Assembly (NCBI RefSeq): GCF_008973825.1
Contig: NZ_WCHR01000034.1
Coordinates: 1 to 64,000 of the forward strand
Length of the DNA: 64,000 nucleotides
DNA from: Gemmobacter serpentinus
Lineage (GTDB): Bacteria; Pseudomonadota; Alphaproteobacteria; Rhodobacterales; Rhodobacteraceae
Direction: 5' to 3'
The notes beneath the pieces were generated by a model. The model was not told the origin of the DNA, did no database searches, and worked only from the letters and a program-made list of their open reading frames with translations. Both the position numbers and the translations under genes were made by a program. Positions 7,960 to 17,745 of this stretch are shown piece after piece; within the stretch, counting starts at the first letter, position 1, and the number at the start of each line of letters is the position of its first letter.

Positions 7960-9084
7960 AGCGCCGATGCGGCCCCCGCCGCGGCTGAGGCCCCCGTTGC
8001 TGCGGCCCCTGTTGCGGCTGCCCCCGTCGCAGCGGCCCCCATTGCTGCAGCTCCTGTCGCGGTCGTCTCCAAGGCCTCGCCCGACTGGGCGGAAGGCACA
8101 CCGATGAAAACCATGACCGTGCGGGAAGCCCTGCGCGAAGCCATGGCCGAGGAAATGCGCGGCAATGACGCGGTCTTCCTGATGGGCGAGGAAGTCGGTG
8201 AATATCAGGGGGCCTACAAGATCAGCCAAGGCCTGCTGGACGAGTTCGGCCCCAAGCGCGTGATCGACACCCCGATCACCGAGCATGGCTTTGCCGGCAT
8301 CGCGGTCGGCGCGGCATGGGGTGGGTTGAACCCGATTGTGGAGTTCATGACCTTCAACTTTGCCATGCAGGCCATCGACCATATCGTGAACTCTGCCGCC
8401 AAGACGAATTACATGTCGGGCGGGCAGCTGGGTTGCCCGATTGTGTTCCGCGGTCCGAACGGTGCCGCCGCCCGTGTGGGCGCGCAGCACAGCCAGGATT
8501 ACGCGGCATGGTATGCGGCGCTGCCCGGCCTCAAGGTGGTGATGCCCTATTCGGCATCTGACGCCAAAGGCCTGCTGAAACAGGCGATCCGCGATCCGAA
8601 CCCGGTGATCTTCCTTGAAAACGAGATCATGTATGGCAAGTCCTTCGAAGTGCCGGACCTGCCCGATTTCACCATTCCCTTCGGCAAGGCCCGGGTCTGG
8701 CGTGAAGGCACCGATGTCACCATTGTCTCCTTCGGCATCGGCATGACCTATGCACTTGAGGCCGCGGACAAGCTGGCTGAAGAGGGCATCTCGGCCGAGG
8801 TGATCGACCTGCGCACCCTGCGCCCGATCGATTACGACACGGTGCTGGCCTCGGTCATGAAGACCAACCGCTGCGTCACCGTCGAGGAAGGCTTCCCCGT
8901 TGGCTCCATCGGCAACCACCTGTCGGCGGTGATCATGGAACGCGCCTTCGATTATCTGGATGCGCCTGTGCGCAACCTGTGTGGCAAGGACGTGCCGATG
9001 CCCTATGCGGCCAACCTTGAGAAACTCGCGCTGGTGACGACTGCCGAAGTGGTCGAAGCCGTGAAATCCGTCTGCTATCGCTGA
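7714..9084 (+). CDS. pdhB: Pyruvate dehydrogenase E1 component, beta subunit, with N-terminal lipoyl domain
   Basis: Partner of PdhA, at 456 aa about 125 residues longer than a plain E1 beta. Residues about 1-80 form a lipoyl domain with the lipoylation site in [14 protein letters not shown]. An Ala/Pro-rich linker covers about 88-118. The transketolase-like E1 beta core then starts at [14 protein letters not shown], with [29 protein letters not shown] and [15 protein letters not shown]. The start at 7714 follows GGGAGAGAAAG, 13 bases after pdhA. An E1 beta carrying its own lipoyl domain is known from alphaproteobacteria such as Sinorhizobium and Zymomonas. Confidence 0.97.
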   Translation: MAIQVLMPALSPTMEEGTLAKWLVKEGDVVKSGQIIAEIETDKATMEFEAVDEGIIGKLLVAEGSAGVKVNTPIAVLVEEGESADAAPAAAEAPVAAAPVAAAPVAAAPIAAAPVAVVSKASPDWAEGTPMKTMTVREALREAMAEEMRGNDAVFLMGEEVGEYQGAYKISQGLLDEFGPKRVIDTPITEHGFAGIAVGAAWGGLNPIVEFMTFNFAMQAIDHIVNSAAKTNYMSGGQLGCPIVFRGPNGAAARVGAQHSQDYAAWYAALPGLKVVMPYSASDAKGLLKQAIRDPNPVIFLENEIMYGKSFEVPDLPDFTIPFGKARVWREGTDVTIVSFGIGMTYALEAADKLAEEGISAEVIDLRTLRPIDYDTVLASVMKTNRCVTVEEGFPVGSIGNHLSAVIMERAFDYLDAPVRNLCGKDVPMPYAANLEKLALVTTAEVVEAVKSVCYR

Positions 9085-9092
9085 GGTGTGAC

Positions 9093-9338
9093 ATGGCAAT
9101 TGAAGTTCTGATGCCTGCGCTGTCTCCGACGATGGAGGAAGGCACGCTGGCCAAATGGCTGGTGAAAGAGGGCGATACGGTGAAATCCGGTCAGGTGCTG
9201 GCCGAGATTGAAACCGACAAGGCCACGATGGAATTCGAGGCCGTGGATGAGGGCGTGATCGGCAAGCTGCTGGTGGCCGAAGGCAGCGCGGGCGTGAAGG
9301 TGAACACCCCGATCGCCGTGCTGCTGGAAGAAGGCGAG
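9093..9338 (+). repeat. Direct repeat copy 2 (lipoyl domain of pdhC)
   Basis: Partner of 7714-7959 at a constant offset of 1379 bases. The similarity stops abruptly where the Ala/Pro linkers begin. Confidence 0.9.
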
Positions 9339-10412
9339 GATGCCTCTGCCGCAGTCGCGGCACCGGCAGCACCCGCCCCAGCGGCGGCGCCCGCCCCGGT
9401 TGCCGCAGCCCCGGCTGCCGCAGCCGCTGCTCCGGTCGCGGCCCCTGCCGCCCCGGTTGCCGCATCTGGCGCGCGGGTCTTCGCCTCGCCTCTGGCGCGG
9501 CGGATCGCGGCCGACAAAGGTCTGGATCTGACGCAGGTCAAGGGCTCCGGTCCGCATGGCCGCATCGTGAAAGCCGATGTGGAGGGGGCCGTTGCTGCAC
9601 CCAAGGCGGCCGCCCCCGCAGCCGTTGCCGCCCCCACAGCGGCGGCAGCCCCTGCCCCGGCGGTAGCCAGCGCCCCGGCAGCCCCCTCGGCGGATGCGGT
9701 CAAGAAGCTTTACGCAGACCGCGCCTATGAAGAGGTCGCGCTGGATGGGATGCGCCGCACCATCGCGGCCCGTCTGACCGAAGCCAAGCAGACCATCCCG
9801 CATTTCTATCTGCGCCGCGAAGTGCAGCTGGATGCCCTGGTGGCCTTCCGCGCACAGTTGAACCATGCGCTGACGGGTCAGGGCGTGAAGCTGTCGGTCA
9901 ATGACTTCATCATCAAGGCCTGCGCGCAGGCCCTGCAGAAAGTGCCGGATTGCAATGCTGTCTGGGCGGGTGACCGCATCCTGAAGCTGAAGCCTTCGGA
10001 TGTCGCCGTGGCCGTGGCCATCGAGGGCGGGTTGTTCACCCCGGTCCTGCGCGATGCCGACAAGAAGTCGGTCTCAGCGCTGTCGGCCGAGATGAAGGAT
10101 CTCGCGGCGCGCGCCAAGACCAAGAAACTTGCGCCGCATGAATACCAGGGCGGCAGCTTCGCGATCTCCAACCTTGGCATGATGGGGGTCGAGAATTTCG
10201 ACGCCGTCATCAATCCTCCGCATGGTTCGATCCTTGCGGTTGGTGCCGGGATCAAGAAGCCCATCGTGGATGCGGCGGGCGAGATCAAGGTGGCAACGAT
10301 GATGTCGATGACGCTGTCGGTCGATCACCGTGTGATCGATGGCGCGCTTGGCGCGGAGTTCCTGAAAGCCGTGGTCGAGGCGCTGGAAAACCCGCTGACC
10401 ATGCTGGCCTGA
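9093..10412 (+). CDS. pdhC: Dihydrolipoamide acetyltransferase (E2) of pyruvate dehydrogenase
   Basis: Core of the complex; it transfers the acetyl group from lipoamide to CoA. The 439-aa protein has one lipoyl domain (about 1-80, [12 protein letters not shown]) and an Ala/Pro-rich linker. A peripheral subunit-binding domain follows at about 125-165 ([33 protein letters not shown]), then a second linker. The catalytic domain runs from about 210 to the end, with the acetyltransferase motif [16 protein letters not shown] near the C terminus. It starts 8 bases after pdhB. A strong terminator follows, so the operon ends here. Confidence 0.97.
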   Translation: MAIEVLMPALSPTMEEGTLAKWLVKEGDTVKSGQVLAEIETDKATMEFEAVDEGVIGKLLVAEGSAGVKVNTPIAVLLEEGEDASAAVAAPAAPAPAAAPAPVAAAPAAAAAAPVAAPAAPVAASGARVFASPLARRIAADKGLDLTQVKGSGPHGRIVKADVEGAVAAPKAAAPAAVAAPTAAAAPAPAVASAPAAPSADAVKKLYADRAYEEVALDGMRRTIAARLTEAKQTIPHFYLRREVQLDALVAFRAQLNHALTGQGVKLSVNDFIIKACAQALQKVPDCNAVWAGDRILKLKPSDVAVAVAIEGGLFTPVLRDADKKSVSALSAEMKDLAARAKTKKLAPHEYQGGSFAISNLGMMGVENFDAVINPPHGSILAVGAGIKKPIVDAAGEIKVATMMSMTLSVDHRVIDGALGAEFLKAVVEALENPLTMLA

Positions 10413-10431
10413 GCCATCGCCACATGAAATG

Positions 10432-10468
10432 AAAAGCCCCCCGGCAGGATCGCTGCCGGGGGGCTTTT
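10432..10468. terminator. Strong bidirectional terminator after pdhC
   Basis: A perfect 16-bp stem (AAAAGCCCCCCGGCAG and its complement) with a 5-base loop lies between the convergent pdhC and CDP-alcohol phosphotransferase genes. It has A and T runs on the two sides. Confidence 0.95.
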
Positions 10469-10486
10469 CTTTGTAATTCAGGGGTC

Positions 10487-11284
10487 TTAGCCTGCCTGAA
10501 GGCCCGCAAGCAGGCGCCATGTCCGGCGCGCGATGGTGGCCACCAGGCCGATCACGATCACCCAAAGGGTCAGGTTCAGGATCGCCGCCGCGGTCATGGT
10601 GACCGGCAGCAGGGCCGCCGCCAGCGCGCCGATGGTCAGCGCGGCCATCCGGTGCGGCTTGGCCATCGGGCCGCTGAAATCGGGGGCCAGCCCCTCGGCC
10701 CGGCCCAGCTCGCGCAGATAGGCAGTGCCCACGGCCAAAGCCGCCGCACCAAGGCCAAGCGCCGGGTGGCCCGCGGCAAGTCCCGCGCCCCAAAGCAGCA
10801 GGATATCGGCGATGCGGTCCGGTGCCTCGTTCCAGAACGGCCCGGTATCAGAGGATTTGCCGCCCTCGACCGCCACCATCCCATCCAGCAGATTGCAGAT
10901 CAGCCGGGCCTGAATGGCGGCAGCCGCCACCACCAGCAGCATGGATTGCAACACGCCAATGGTAGCCGATGCCCCCCAGAAGACCAGCAGGCCAAGGGCT
11001 GCAAAACCGATGGAAGCCTGCGAGATCTGGTTGGGCGTGATATCGCTTTCCGCCAGGCGGCTGGCCGCAGACCGGGCAAAGCGGCTGTTGCGGGCGCTGA
11101 TTGGGCGGCGATTGGCAGGGTCAGGGCCGTCATCCTCCATTGCCGGTTCTGCCTCTTGCGGGGCAGTAGCGGCCCGGGTTGGACGCGGCGCGGCCCTCAG
11201 CGGCGGGTCATCGGGAAGGCGCGCGCGGGCCTCGGCCTCGGCGGCTTCAAGTTTAGTGAAAATATCGCGCAGATCGTCGCTCAT
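10487..11284 (-). CDS. CDP-alcohol phosphatidyltransferase family membrane protein, variant active-site motif
   Basis: A 265-aa protein with a charged N-terminal region (about 1-75) and about five to six membrane segments. The family motif is recognisable but altered. The usual D-x2-DG-x2-AR-x8-G-x3-D-x3-D reads here N131-LL-D134-G135-MV-A138-V139, then G148, N152 and D156. Two of the four metal-binding aspartates are therefore Asn, and Arg is Val. It is the last gene of a minus-strand operon with an acyltransferase and a CdsA-like enzyme, so it probably uses or makes a CDP-diacylglycerol-derived lipid. The E. coli YnbA protein may be the closest analogue. The substrate is unknown. Confidence 0.82.
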   Translation of the reverse strand: MSDDLRDIFTKLEAAEAEARARLPDDPPLRAAPRPTRAATAPQEAEPAMEDDGPDPANRRPISARNSRFARSAASRLAESDITPNQISQASIGFAALGLLVFWGASATIGVLQSMLLVVAAAAIQARLICNLLDGMVAVEGGKSSDTGPFWNEAPDRIADILLLWGAGLAAGHPALGLGAAALAVGTAYLRELGRAEGLAPDFSGPMAKPHRMAALTIGALAAALLPVTMTAAAILNLTLWVIVIGLVATIARRTWRLLAGLQAG

Positions 11285-11294
11285 GTCTCGTCGT

Positions 11295-12269
11295 TCATGT
11301 CAGGGACCAGCCAAATCGAACCAGATGGAAGAAGATGGGGGCGGCGAAGACCACGCTGTCGAGCCGGTCGAGGAAACCACCATGACCGGCTATCAAATGG
11401 CCCCAATCCTTCACACCCTTGTCACGCTTGATCGCCGACATGACAAGCCCGCCAAAGCTGCCCATCAGCGTGACGATCAGCGCGATCCCCGCCGCCTGCG
11501 GCAGCGAGAACGGCGTCATCCACCACAGTGCAGATCCCGCGGCTGAGGCTGTCAGCACGCCGCCAGTCAACCCCTCCCATGTCTTGGACGGCGACAGTTC
11601 CGGCGCAAGTTTGCGCCGCCCGATCAGCTTGCCCCAGACATATTGCATCACATCCGACAGCTGCACGGTGAAGATCAGCCAGGCGATCAGGATGACATTG
11701 CGCCCCTCATAGCCGGGGATCTGCAAGGATAGCAGCGCGGGCACATGGCTCACGCAATAGACACAGATCATCAGGGCCCATTGGGTTTCGGCGACCCGGC
11801 TCAGATAGCCCTTGGGATTGCCGCGCAGCGCCGAGACAACCGGCATCAGCAAGAAGGCATAGACCGGCACCAGCACCGAATAGAGGCCATACCAATCGAT
11901 CCCGATCAGCCAATATTGCAGCGGCAGCACGATGAAGAATGCCCCCAGCAGCGCCCAATGATCGGCGCGGGCCTTGGAGGTCAGCGTCAGGAATTCCCGC
12001 AGCGCCGAGAAGGACAGGATCGCGAACAGAACCACGACCCCGATGCGCCCGGCGAGAAAGGCCAGCGCCAGCAGCAGCACCATGCCCCACCATGCGGCGA
12101 TGCGGGCATTCAGGTTCTCGATGACCGGGTTGGAGCCATCGGGCGCTATGCGCAGACGCAGGGCCTCGCCGATCAGCGTTGCGATAATCAGGATCAGCGC
12201 CACCCCGGCCAGCAGCCAGATCAGATGCGGCGCGGTGCCCGCGATGGTGCCGTTCAGGGTTTCAGTCAT
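11295..12269 (-). CDS. Phosphatidate cytidylyltransferase (CdsA family)
   Basis: Predicted to make CDP-diacylglycerol from phosphatidate and CTP. The 324-aa protein has about eight membrane segments and the C-terminal CdsA signature: LSPSKTWEGLTGG, then SAIKRDKGVKDWGHLIAGHGG with the metal-binding Asp and FLDRLDSVVFAAP. It overlaps the upstream acyltransferase stop (ATGA) and lies 10 bases before the CDP-alcohol phosphotransferase gene. The housekeeping cdsA of this group usually sits with uppS, dxr and bamA. This copy in a lipid mini-operon is probably a second enzyme, resembling the E. coli YnbB arrangement. Confidence 0.9.
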   Translation of the reverse strand: MTETLNGTIAGTAPHLIWLLAGVALILIIATLIGEALRLRIAPDGSNPVIENLNARIAAWWGMVLLLALAFLAGRIGVVVLFAILSFSALREFLTLTSKARADHWALLGAFFIVLPLQYWLIGIDWYGLYSVLVPVYAFLLMPVVSALRGNPKGYLSRVAETQWALMICVYCVSHVPALLSLQIPGYEGRNVILIAWLIFTVQLSDVMQYVWGKLIGRRKLAPELSPSKTWEGLTGGVLTASAAGSALWWMTPFSLPQAAGIALIVTLMGSFGGLVMSAIKRDKGVKDWGHLIAGHGGFLDRLDSVVFAAPIFFHLVRFGWSLT

Positions 12270-12916
12270 GCCTGCCCCTCCGACCGGAGCGCGAGCAGCG
12301 CAGTTGACGCCCGATCCAGAAAGGCCTGTTTCTCTTCGCCCGGCTGCAGATGCAACGGTGCGCCGAAGGTCAGCGTGCAGACCAGCGGCAGCGGCACGAT
12401 CTCGCCCTTGGGCATGATCTGGTTCAGGTTGGAAATCCAGACCGGGACCAGATCGACCTCAGGGCGCTGTGTCGCCAGATGGAACAGGCCGGATTTGAAC
12501 GGCATCAAGGGGGCATCGGTCATGTTGCGCAAGCCCTCGGGGAACAGGATCAGCGACGATCCCTCATCCAGCGCCTGCGCCATCAAGGTGACCGGATCTT
12601 CGACCCGCTGATCCGGGCGGCGATCAATCAGCACCGCATTGAAGACATCCCGCCCGATAAAGGCCCGCAGGGGCTTGGCCAGCCAGTAATCCAGCGCCGC
12701 AACCGGGCGGGTGCGCCTGCGCAACATCGCAGGCAACACCGTCCAGATCAGCACGAAATCGCCGTTGGAAGTGTGATTGGCGTAATAGACACGCTGCATG
12801 GGGACCGGCTCGATCCCGGCCCAGATCGCGCGCGGGGCGGTCACGATCCGGGCAAACAGGGTGATGGCCTTGCCGGTAAGCCCGGCCGCGATACGGGTAA
12901 GAACAGGCGCAACCAT
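12266..12916 (-). CDS. 1-acyl-sn-glycerol-3-phosphate acyltransferase-like protein (PlsC family)
   Basis: Predicted to acylate lysophosphatidate, giving phosphatidate for the next enzyme in the operon. The 216-aa protein has the acyltransferase motif NHTSNGD (H-x4-D), the FPEG block within LILFPEGLRNMTDAP, and a later VPVWI hydrophobic block. It is shorter than typical PlsC. First gene of a three-gene minus-strand operon, with its stop overlapping the CdsA-like start. The cysE stop lies 6 bases upstream, so transcription may also enter from cysE. Confidence 0.85.
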   Translation of the reverse strand: MVAPVLTRIAAGLTGKAITLFARIVTAPRAIWAGIEPVPMQRVYYANHTSNGDFVLIWTVLPAMLRRRTRPVAALDYWLAKPLRAFIGRDVFNAVLIDRRPDQRVEDPVTLMAQALDEGSSLILFPEGLRNMTDAPLMPFKSGLFHLATQRPEVDLVPVWISNLNQIMPKGEIVPLPLVCTLTFGAPLHLQPGEEKQAFLDRASTALLALRSEGQA

Positions 12917-12922
12917 CCGGGA

Positions 12923-13729
12923 CTATTGCGATGTGATCAGCTGATCCATGGTGAGCGAGGGCTGCGCACAGCCCGCCTCACCCACCACCCGCGCAGGCAC
13001 GCCTGCAACGGTCTTGCAGGGCGGTATGTCCTGCAAGACGACAGAGCCCGCCGCGATGCGCGAGCAATGGCCGATATGGATATTGCCCAGAACCTTGGCC
13101 CCGGCCCCGATCAACACGCCATTGCCGATCTTCGGATGACGGTCGCCATCCTCCTTGCCGGTCCCGCCCAGCGTCACAGAATGCAGCATGGAGACATTGT
13201 CGCCGACCTGCGCCGTCTCGCCGATGACGATGGAATGGGCGTGATCAATCATGATGCCGCGCCCGATGCGGGCTGCGGGATGGATATCGACCCCGAACAC
13301 TTCCGACACGCGCATCTGCACGAAATAGGCCAGATCCTGGCGTCCCTGCGTCCAGAGCCAGAGACCGATCCGGTAAGCCTGCACCGCCTGATAGCCTTTG
13401 AAATAAAGGATCGGCTGCAGGTAACGATGGCAGGCGGGATCACGTTCATAGACCGCAACAAGATCCACTCGCGCGGCCTGCCCGATCTCGGGGTCAAGGG
13501 TATAGGCCTCGTCGGCGATCTCGCGCAGGATCTGTTCGCTCATCTCGCCCGAGGCCAGCTTCAGCGAAAAGCGGTAGGATAGCGCGCGTTCGAGCGTCGC
13601 ATGATGCAGCAGGCTGGAATGGATCAGCCCGCCCAGCAGGGGCTCATTGGCGACGGCTGCGCGGCCTTCCTCACAGACGCGCGACCAGACGGGATCAAGA
13701 GTTTGAACCTTCTGACTGATCTTTGGCAT
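12923..13729 (-). CDS. cysE: Serine O-acetyltransferase
   Basis: First step of cysteine synthesis: acetyl-CoA plus L-serine to O-acetylserine. The 268-aa protein has the N-terminal helical domain (about 1-140, with LLGGLIHSSLLHH) and a left-handed beta-helix of hexapeptide repeats (about 150-245). The active-site region is IDHAHSIVIGETAQVGDN, followed by LGGTGKEDGDRHPKIGNG. The start at 13729 has GGAG 9 bases upstream; the open frame before it includes a terminator hairpin and is not coding. It lies directly downstream of the gene transfer agent cluster, a placement I recall from other Rhodobacterales. Confidence 0.95.
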   Translation of the reverse strand: MPKISQKVQTLDPVWSRVCEEGRAAVANEPLLGGLIHSSLLHHATLERALSYRFSLKLASGEMSEQILREIADEAYTLDPEIGQAARVDLVAVYERDPACHRYLQPILYFKGYQAVQAYRIGLWLWTQGRQDLAYFVQMRVSEVFGVDIHPAARIGRGIMIDHAHSIVIGETAQVGDNVSMLHSVTLGGTGKEDGDRHPKIGNGVLIGAGAKVLGNIHIGHCSRIAAGSVVLQDIPPCKTVAGVPARVVGEAGCAQPSLTMDQLITSQ

Positions 13730-13809
13730 ACGCGTGCTCCGTTCGTATTCATCCCCCCAATATAGCCGAATTGCTGCAAACGACCAGAGGCTCGCAGCGG
13801 CTTGAATGC

Positions 13810-13839
13810 AAAGCCCCCGGCGCGAAGTCCGGGGGCTTT
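13810..13839 (-). terminator. Terminator at the end of the gene transfer agent operon
   Basis: An 11-bp perfect stem (AAAGCCCCCGG / CCGGGGGCTTT) with an 8-base loop begins 6 bases after the stop of the last GTA gene. It separates that operon from cysE. Confidence 0.85.
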
Positions 13840-13845
13840 GATCGG

Positions 13846-16800
13846 TCAAAGGTCAAGGACCAGCCGCCGCATCGGGCCCGGCCCATACCGATCCGAAATC
13901 TGCGCGACAGAAAACGTCACTTCGCCAAAGCCGCCATCGCCGGATTGCTGCGCTGCAGTCCAGGTCCAGGCCGGTGCGCTGATCTCTGCCTCGCGCAACA
14001 AGGTGGCGTCCTTGTGGATCTGCACATGGTATTCCTCGCGCTCCTCGCCCAATGGCACCTCGCGTGATTGCCAGCTGTCGCCATCAATCCGGCTGCGGCG
14101 GATCCAGGTGAAGCGCAGATCGCCATCAGGCTGACGGCTGGCTTTCAGATGCACCGGCGCGTAGGGACGCAGCCCCACGCCGTCAAAGCTGCGCTCGGAA
14201 TGCAGCACCGCCGCATCATCATAGCCCTTGGACGCCAACCCGACCCGGTAATGCCGCGACAGGCCGCGGGCTGAAGCCGCCAGATCAACCTGCGTCAGAC
14301 TGCGATCCAGAAGCACGATCTGGCTGCCTTCCGGCCAAAGTGCGGGCATGATCGCATCGGTGCCAGCCTGCCCGCGCAGCCGATGCGACACCTCCCACAG
14401 CTGCGGTGCGACCAGATTGGCGGTGCAGAACTGGAAGACCTCCCAGTGGCCGGTTTCCGGGTTACCGATCGCCATGGCATTGGCACCATTCAGCACCGCC
14501 CGCGGTGAGGCGGATGACAGCGTGCCGGAACTCAGCCGGATCCGCAGCGGCTCTCCCCGGTCCCAAAGCCCGGGATCGGCCGACCGCAGCACCGTCTGGC
14601 TGCGGCCAACCGTCGACCCCACCACGATGTTGCGGTTCAGCTTGTAATCCTCATCCGAATCCGAGGACCAAAGCCCGACCTGCCCGCGCCATGGCCTGGC
14701 CGCGATTGCAATATGGGGCGCATGTGGCACCTCGTCCCCGGTCATCAGCGGCAGATCCAGAAAGACCGGATAGACCGGCAGCTCCGGCACATAGCCGCGT
14801 GGCGGCACCGGCACCTCGACGAAATCCGACGGCCGATAGACCCCGGGTTCGGTGCGGGTGGCCTCGGCCAGCATCACGTCGCCCAGATCAACCCGGTCCA
14901 GCCGATATCGATCCTGCCCGATCCGAACCACATCCCCGGCCCCAAGATGCGACAGGCTGCGCGGCAGGGCAAAGCGGGCCGTATCCCGCGACACCCGCGC
15001 CTCGGTCAGCCAGCGTTCGGCGATGCTGACGCCTTCGGCGGCGGTCAGCAACAAGGGCAGATCGGTCTGCGACACCGATGGCGCGGTGTCCTCAGGCATC
15101 CGGGTTTCCGACACGCGAATCTCGAAATCGGCCTCGGCCAGATAATGCCCGATCAACACCCGCCCAGACAGATCGCCATCGGGGCTGCGCAGCATCTCGA
15201 TCCGCCCCGGTAACTCATCACTGATTGCCAGTTGGTCTAGGCTGAGGTCAGCATCGGCCTGCCCGTCCCGCATCAGGAAGATCAGCTTGCCCTCACGCTC
15301 CACCGCTTCGAACCCATATGCCAGCATCAAGACCTGCAGCGCAGATCGTGCCGATCCCAGCTGATCCAGCATGAATCCCCGCACCACGCCGCGCAGGTCG
15401 CTGACATCGATGCGGGTCATCCCTGCCGCCTCGCAGATCTCGGCCACCACCGCCGCAAGCGACTGATGACTGGCCCGGCCTGTCAGCCAATGCCCGCGCT
15501 GGTAGTTGTCACCATCCGACCAGATGCCGCCCTCATTGGGAAAGGCCGGAAACGGCCGCGCGTCCCACGCCCAGACATGCGCGCGCGACCAGTCGATCAT
15601 CGGACCGCCATAGATCGGTGATACCGGATTGTTCTCCGGTAAAGTCCAATGGTCGTGCATCGCGATCAGATATTGGAACTGCATCAGATCGTCACGCCGG
15701 CCGCTGGAATATTTCGGCAGCAAAGATTCCGATGATTTCGGATCGAGGAACTTGTTTGGCTGGTTCGCACCTTTATCAAGGGCTGCACAACCATATTCGG
15801 TGAACCAGACCGGCTTTGACTGCGGGACCCACGCTGTGGGGAATGCCGCACGCGCGCCGCCCGGGCGGTCGAAATGGCGGTGTGACCACCAGGCGCGAAT
15901 ATCCTTGTAGCGAAACACCCATGGCTCATCATAGGCCCCATCGGTGATCGACTTGCGACGCTGTGACGCCTCGCCCTCGGGGCTATCATAATACCAGGCA
16001 TAGCCTTCGCCGCCTTCGACATTGGCCTTGAGGTAGTCAAGGTTGTGGATCGAGCCCCAGCCAGCATCAGCATGGTCATCCCCATCACGCCAATCCGACA
16101 GCGGCATGTAATTGTCGATGCCGATGAAATCGACATTCTCATCTGCCCAGAACGGGTCGAGATGGAAATAGACATGCGGGCCGGTGTGATATCCGAAATA
16201 TTCGGTCCAATCCGCCGCGTAAGATATCTTGGTTGCGGGCCCCAGAATCGCGCGCACCTCTGCGGCCAGTTGCCGCAAGGCCGTGACTGCCGGAAAGCTG
16301 TCGCCCGCGCCACGGATCGTGGTCAACCCGACCATTTCGGACCCCACACAAAAGGCATCCACACCGCCCGCCGCAGCGCAAAGATGTGCGTAATGCAGCA
16401 CGAAGCGACGGAACTTCCATTCGTCAGGGCCGCTGTAGCTGACCGTTTCGCCACTCAGGCCGAAATCGGCAGGCGCCGCGGTGCCAAAGAACGCAGCCAC
16501 CTCCGCCGTCGCAGCCGCCGTCCGGTCAGTCGTGCCTGTTTGCCCGGGTGCCTTCTCCAGCGTGATGCGCCCGCGCCAGGGCAGCGCAGGTTGGCTGGCA
16601 GCGCCCGTCCACGGGTTCGCAAGGCCATTCCCCGCCAGCTGATCCATCAGGATGAACGGATAGAACATGACGGCCCGCCCCTGCGCGCGCAGACTGCGGA
16701 TCGCCTCAATGACCGATGCATCCGACGGGGTGCCGCCATACACGGAATGGCCACTGACGCGTGGCACCTCCTGCGCCTCGGCCCGGCCGATCCCGCCCGC

Positions 16801-17745
16801 GCGCCAGATCTGTGGCGCAGCCTCATCATCTTTCTGTTCGACTTTGGGCCGCACCTCACACTGACCGCAACGCAGATCCGTGCCAAACCATGACACCACC
16901 AGCGAAACCGAGCCGCAATCAGGCAGTTCGACCCCCAGCTGATGCATCGACACCGCCATATCCGTGCGCTCCTGGGGGGTGTGCACATTGGCCGAACGCA
17001 GCACCTCATCGCCTTGGGCGTAATGCACCTTGGTGCTGGACAGCGAAAACTCACCCGTGCCCGGGATCAACGCGACCGCGCGCACCGCGTCGCGCAAATC
17101 TGTCATACCATTTGCAAGATGGCCCTGCGCTGGACGGATCACCTCAAAGGAAAACTGCGGCACGCGGTTGCCGAACCGCCCAAGATCCAGCCCCTCGATC
17201 ACCACATAGGCAATACCGCGATAGGCCGGGGCCTGGTCCACGCCCTGCACCGCCGCGATCTTCGGGTCGGGCAATTGCGTCTCGCTGCCGGTATAGATCC
17301 GCAGGTTCAGCGTGTTCGGCGCGATCTCGGTCCCATCGGCCCAGATCCGCTCAATGCCCGAGATGCGCCCCTCGCACAATGCAACGGCAAGGGACACGCT
17401 ATAGGAATAGGTCGTCGTTGCGGGGCCTTTTGGCGCGCCTTTGCCACCACCGCTGGTGCTCACCGTTTCCTCGAAGCGGCTGGCCCAGATCACCTGACCC
17501 GCCACCCGCATCCGCCCCCAGACCCGACCGACCGCCGCGCCCTCGGATGCCCCCATAAGTCGGAACCGCTCCACCCGGCCGATCTCTACCGCGTCAGAGC
17601 CGCCCCCCAGCACACGCTGGTCAATCGCCCGACCAATGGTCGCGCCGACCGCACGCCCGATCACGGCGCCCGATAGGCCCAGAACCGTGCCGCCAAAGCC
17701 CGCGCCGATCGCCGAACCGGCTGCCGAAAGAAGGATCGTCGCCAT
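13846..17745 (-). CDS. Gene transfer agent tail tip/host-specificity protein (g15, megatron-like)
   Basis: The largest GTA protein (1299 aa), forming the tip of the tail and probably the DNA-delivery channel. The N terminus is hydrophobic and glycine-rich (about 1-45), suited to membrane insertion. A TIM-barrel glycoside-hydrolase-like domain lies at about 420-750, with ADENVDFIGIDNYMPLSDW and PVWFTEYGCAALDKG. Phage-tail-like domains and fibronectin-like C-terminal parts follow. The order NlpC peptidase then this gene matches g14-g15 of the Rhodobacter capsulatus GTA. It is the last gene of the cluster and is followed by a terminator. The frame is intact over 3.9 kb, which argues for retained function. 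Confidence 0.95.
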   Translation of the reverse strand: MATILLSAAGSAIGAGFGGTVLGLSGAVIGRAVGATIGRAIDQRVLGGGSDAVEIGRVERFRLMGASEGAAVGRVWGRMRVAGQVIWASRFEETVSTSGGGKGAPKGPATTTYSYSVSLAVALCEGRISGIERIWADGTEIAPNTLNLRIYTGSETQLPDPKIAAVQGVDQAPAYRGIAYVVIEGLDLGRFGNRVPQFSFEVIRPAQGHLANGMTDLRDAVRAVALIPGTGEFSLSSTKVHYAQGDEVLRSANVHTPQERTDMAVSMHQLGVELPDCGSVSLVVSWFGTDLRCGQCEVRPKVEQKDDEAAPQIWRAGGIGRAEAQEVPRVSGHSVYGGTPSDASVIEAIRSLRAQGRAVMFYPFILMDQLAGNGLANPWTGAASQPALPWRGRITLEKAPGQTGTTDRTAAATAEVAAFFGTAAPADFGLSGETVSYSGPDEWKFRRFVLHYAHLCAAAGGVDAFCVGSEMVGLTTIRGAGDSFPAVTALRQLAAEVRAILGPATKISYAADWTEYFGYHTGPHVYFHLDPFWADENVDFIGIDNYMPLSDWRDGDDHADAGWGSIHNLDYLKANVEGGEGYAWYYDSPEGEASQRRKSITDGAYDEPWVFRYKDIRAWWSHRHFDRPGGARAAFPTAWVPQSKPVWFTEYGCAALDKGANQPNKFLDPKSSESLLPKYSSGRRDDLMQFQYLIAMHDHWTLPENNPVSPIYGGPMIDWSRAHVWAWDARPFPAFPNEGGIWSDGDNYQRGHWLTGRASHQSLAAVVAEICEAAGMTRIDVSDLRGVVRGFMLDQLGSARSALQVLMLAYGFEAVEREGKLIFLMRDGQADADLSLDQLAISDELPGRIEMLRSPDGDLSGRVLIGHYLAEADFEIRVSETRMPEDTAPSVSQTDLPLLLTAAEGVSIAERWLTEARVSRDTARFALPRSLSHLGAGDVVRIGQDRYRLDRVDLGDVMLAEATRTEPGVYRPSDFVEVPVPPRGYVPELPVYPVFLDLPLMTGDEVPHAPHIAIAARPWRGQVGLWSSDSDEDYKLNRNIVVGSTVGRSQTVLRSADPGLWDRGEPLRIRLSSGTLSSASPRAVLNGANAMAIGNPETGHWEVFQFCTANLVAPQLWEVSHRLRGQAGTDAIMPALWPEGSQIVLLDRSLTQVDLAASARGLSRHYRVGLASKGYDDAAVLHSERSFDGVGLRPYAPVHLKASRQPDGDLRFTWIRRSRIDGDSWQSREVPLGEEREEYHVQIHKDATLLREAEISAPAWTWTAAQQSGDGGFGEVTFSVAQISDRYGPGPMRRLVLDL

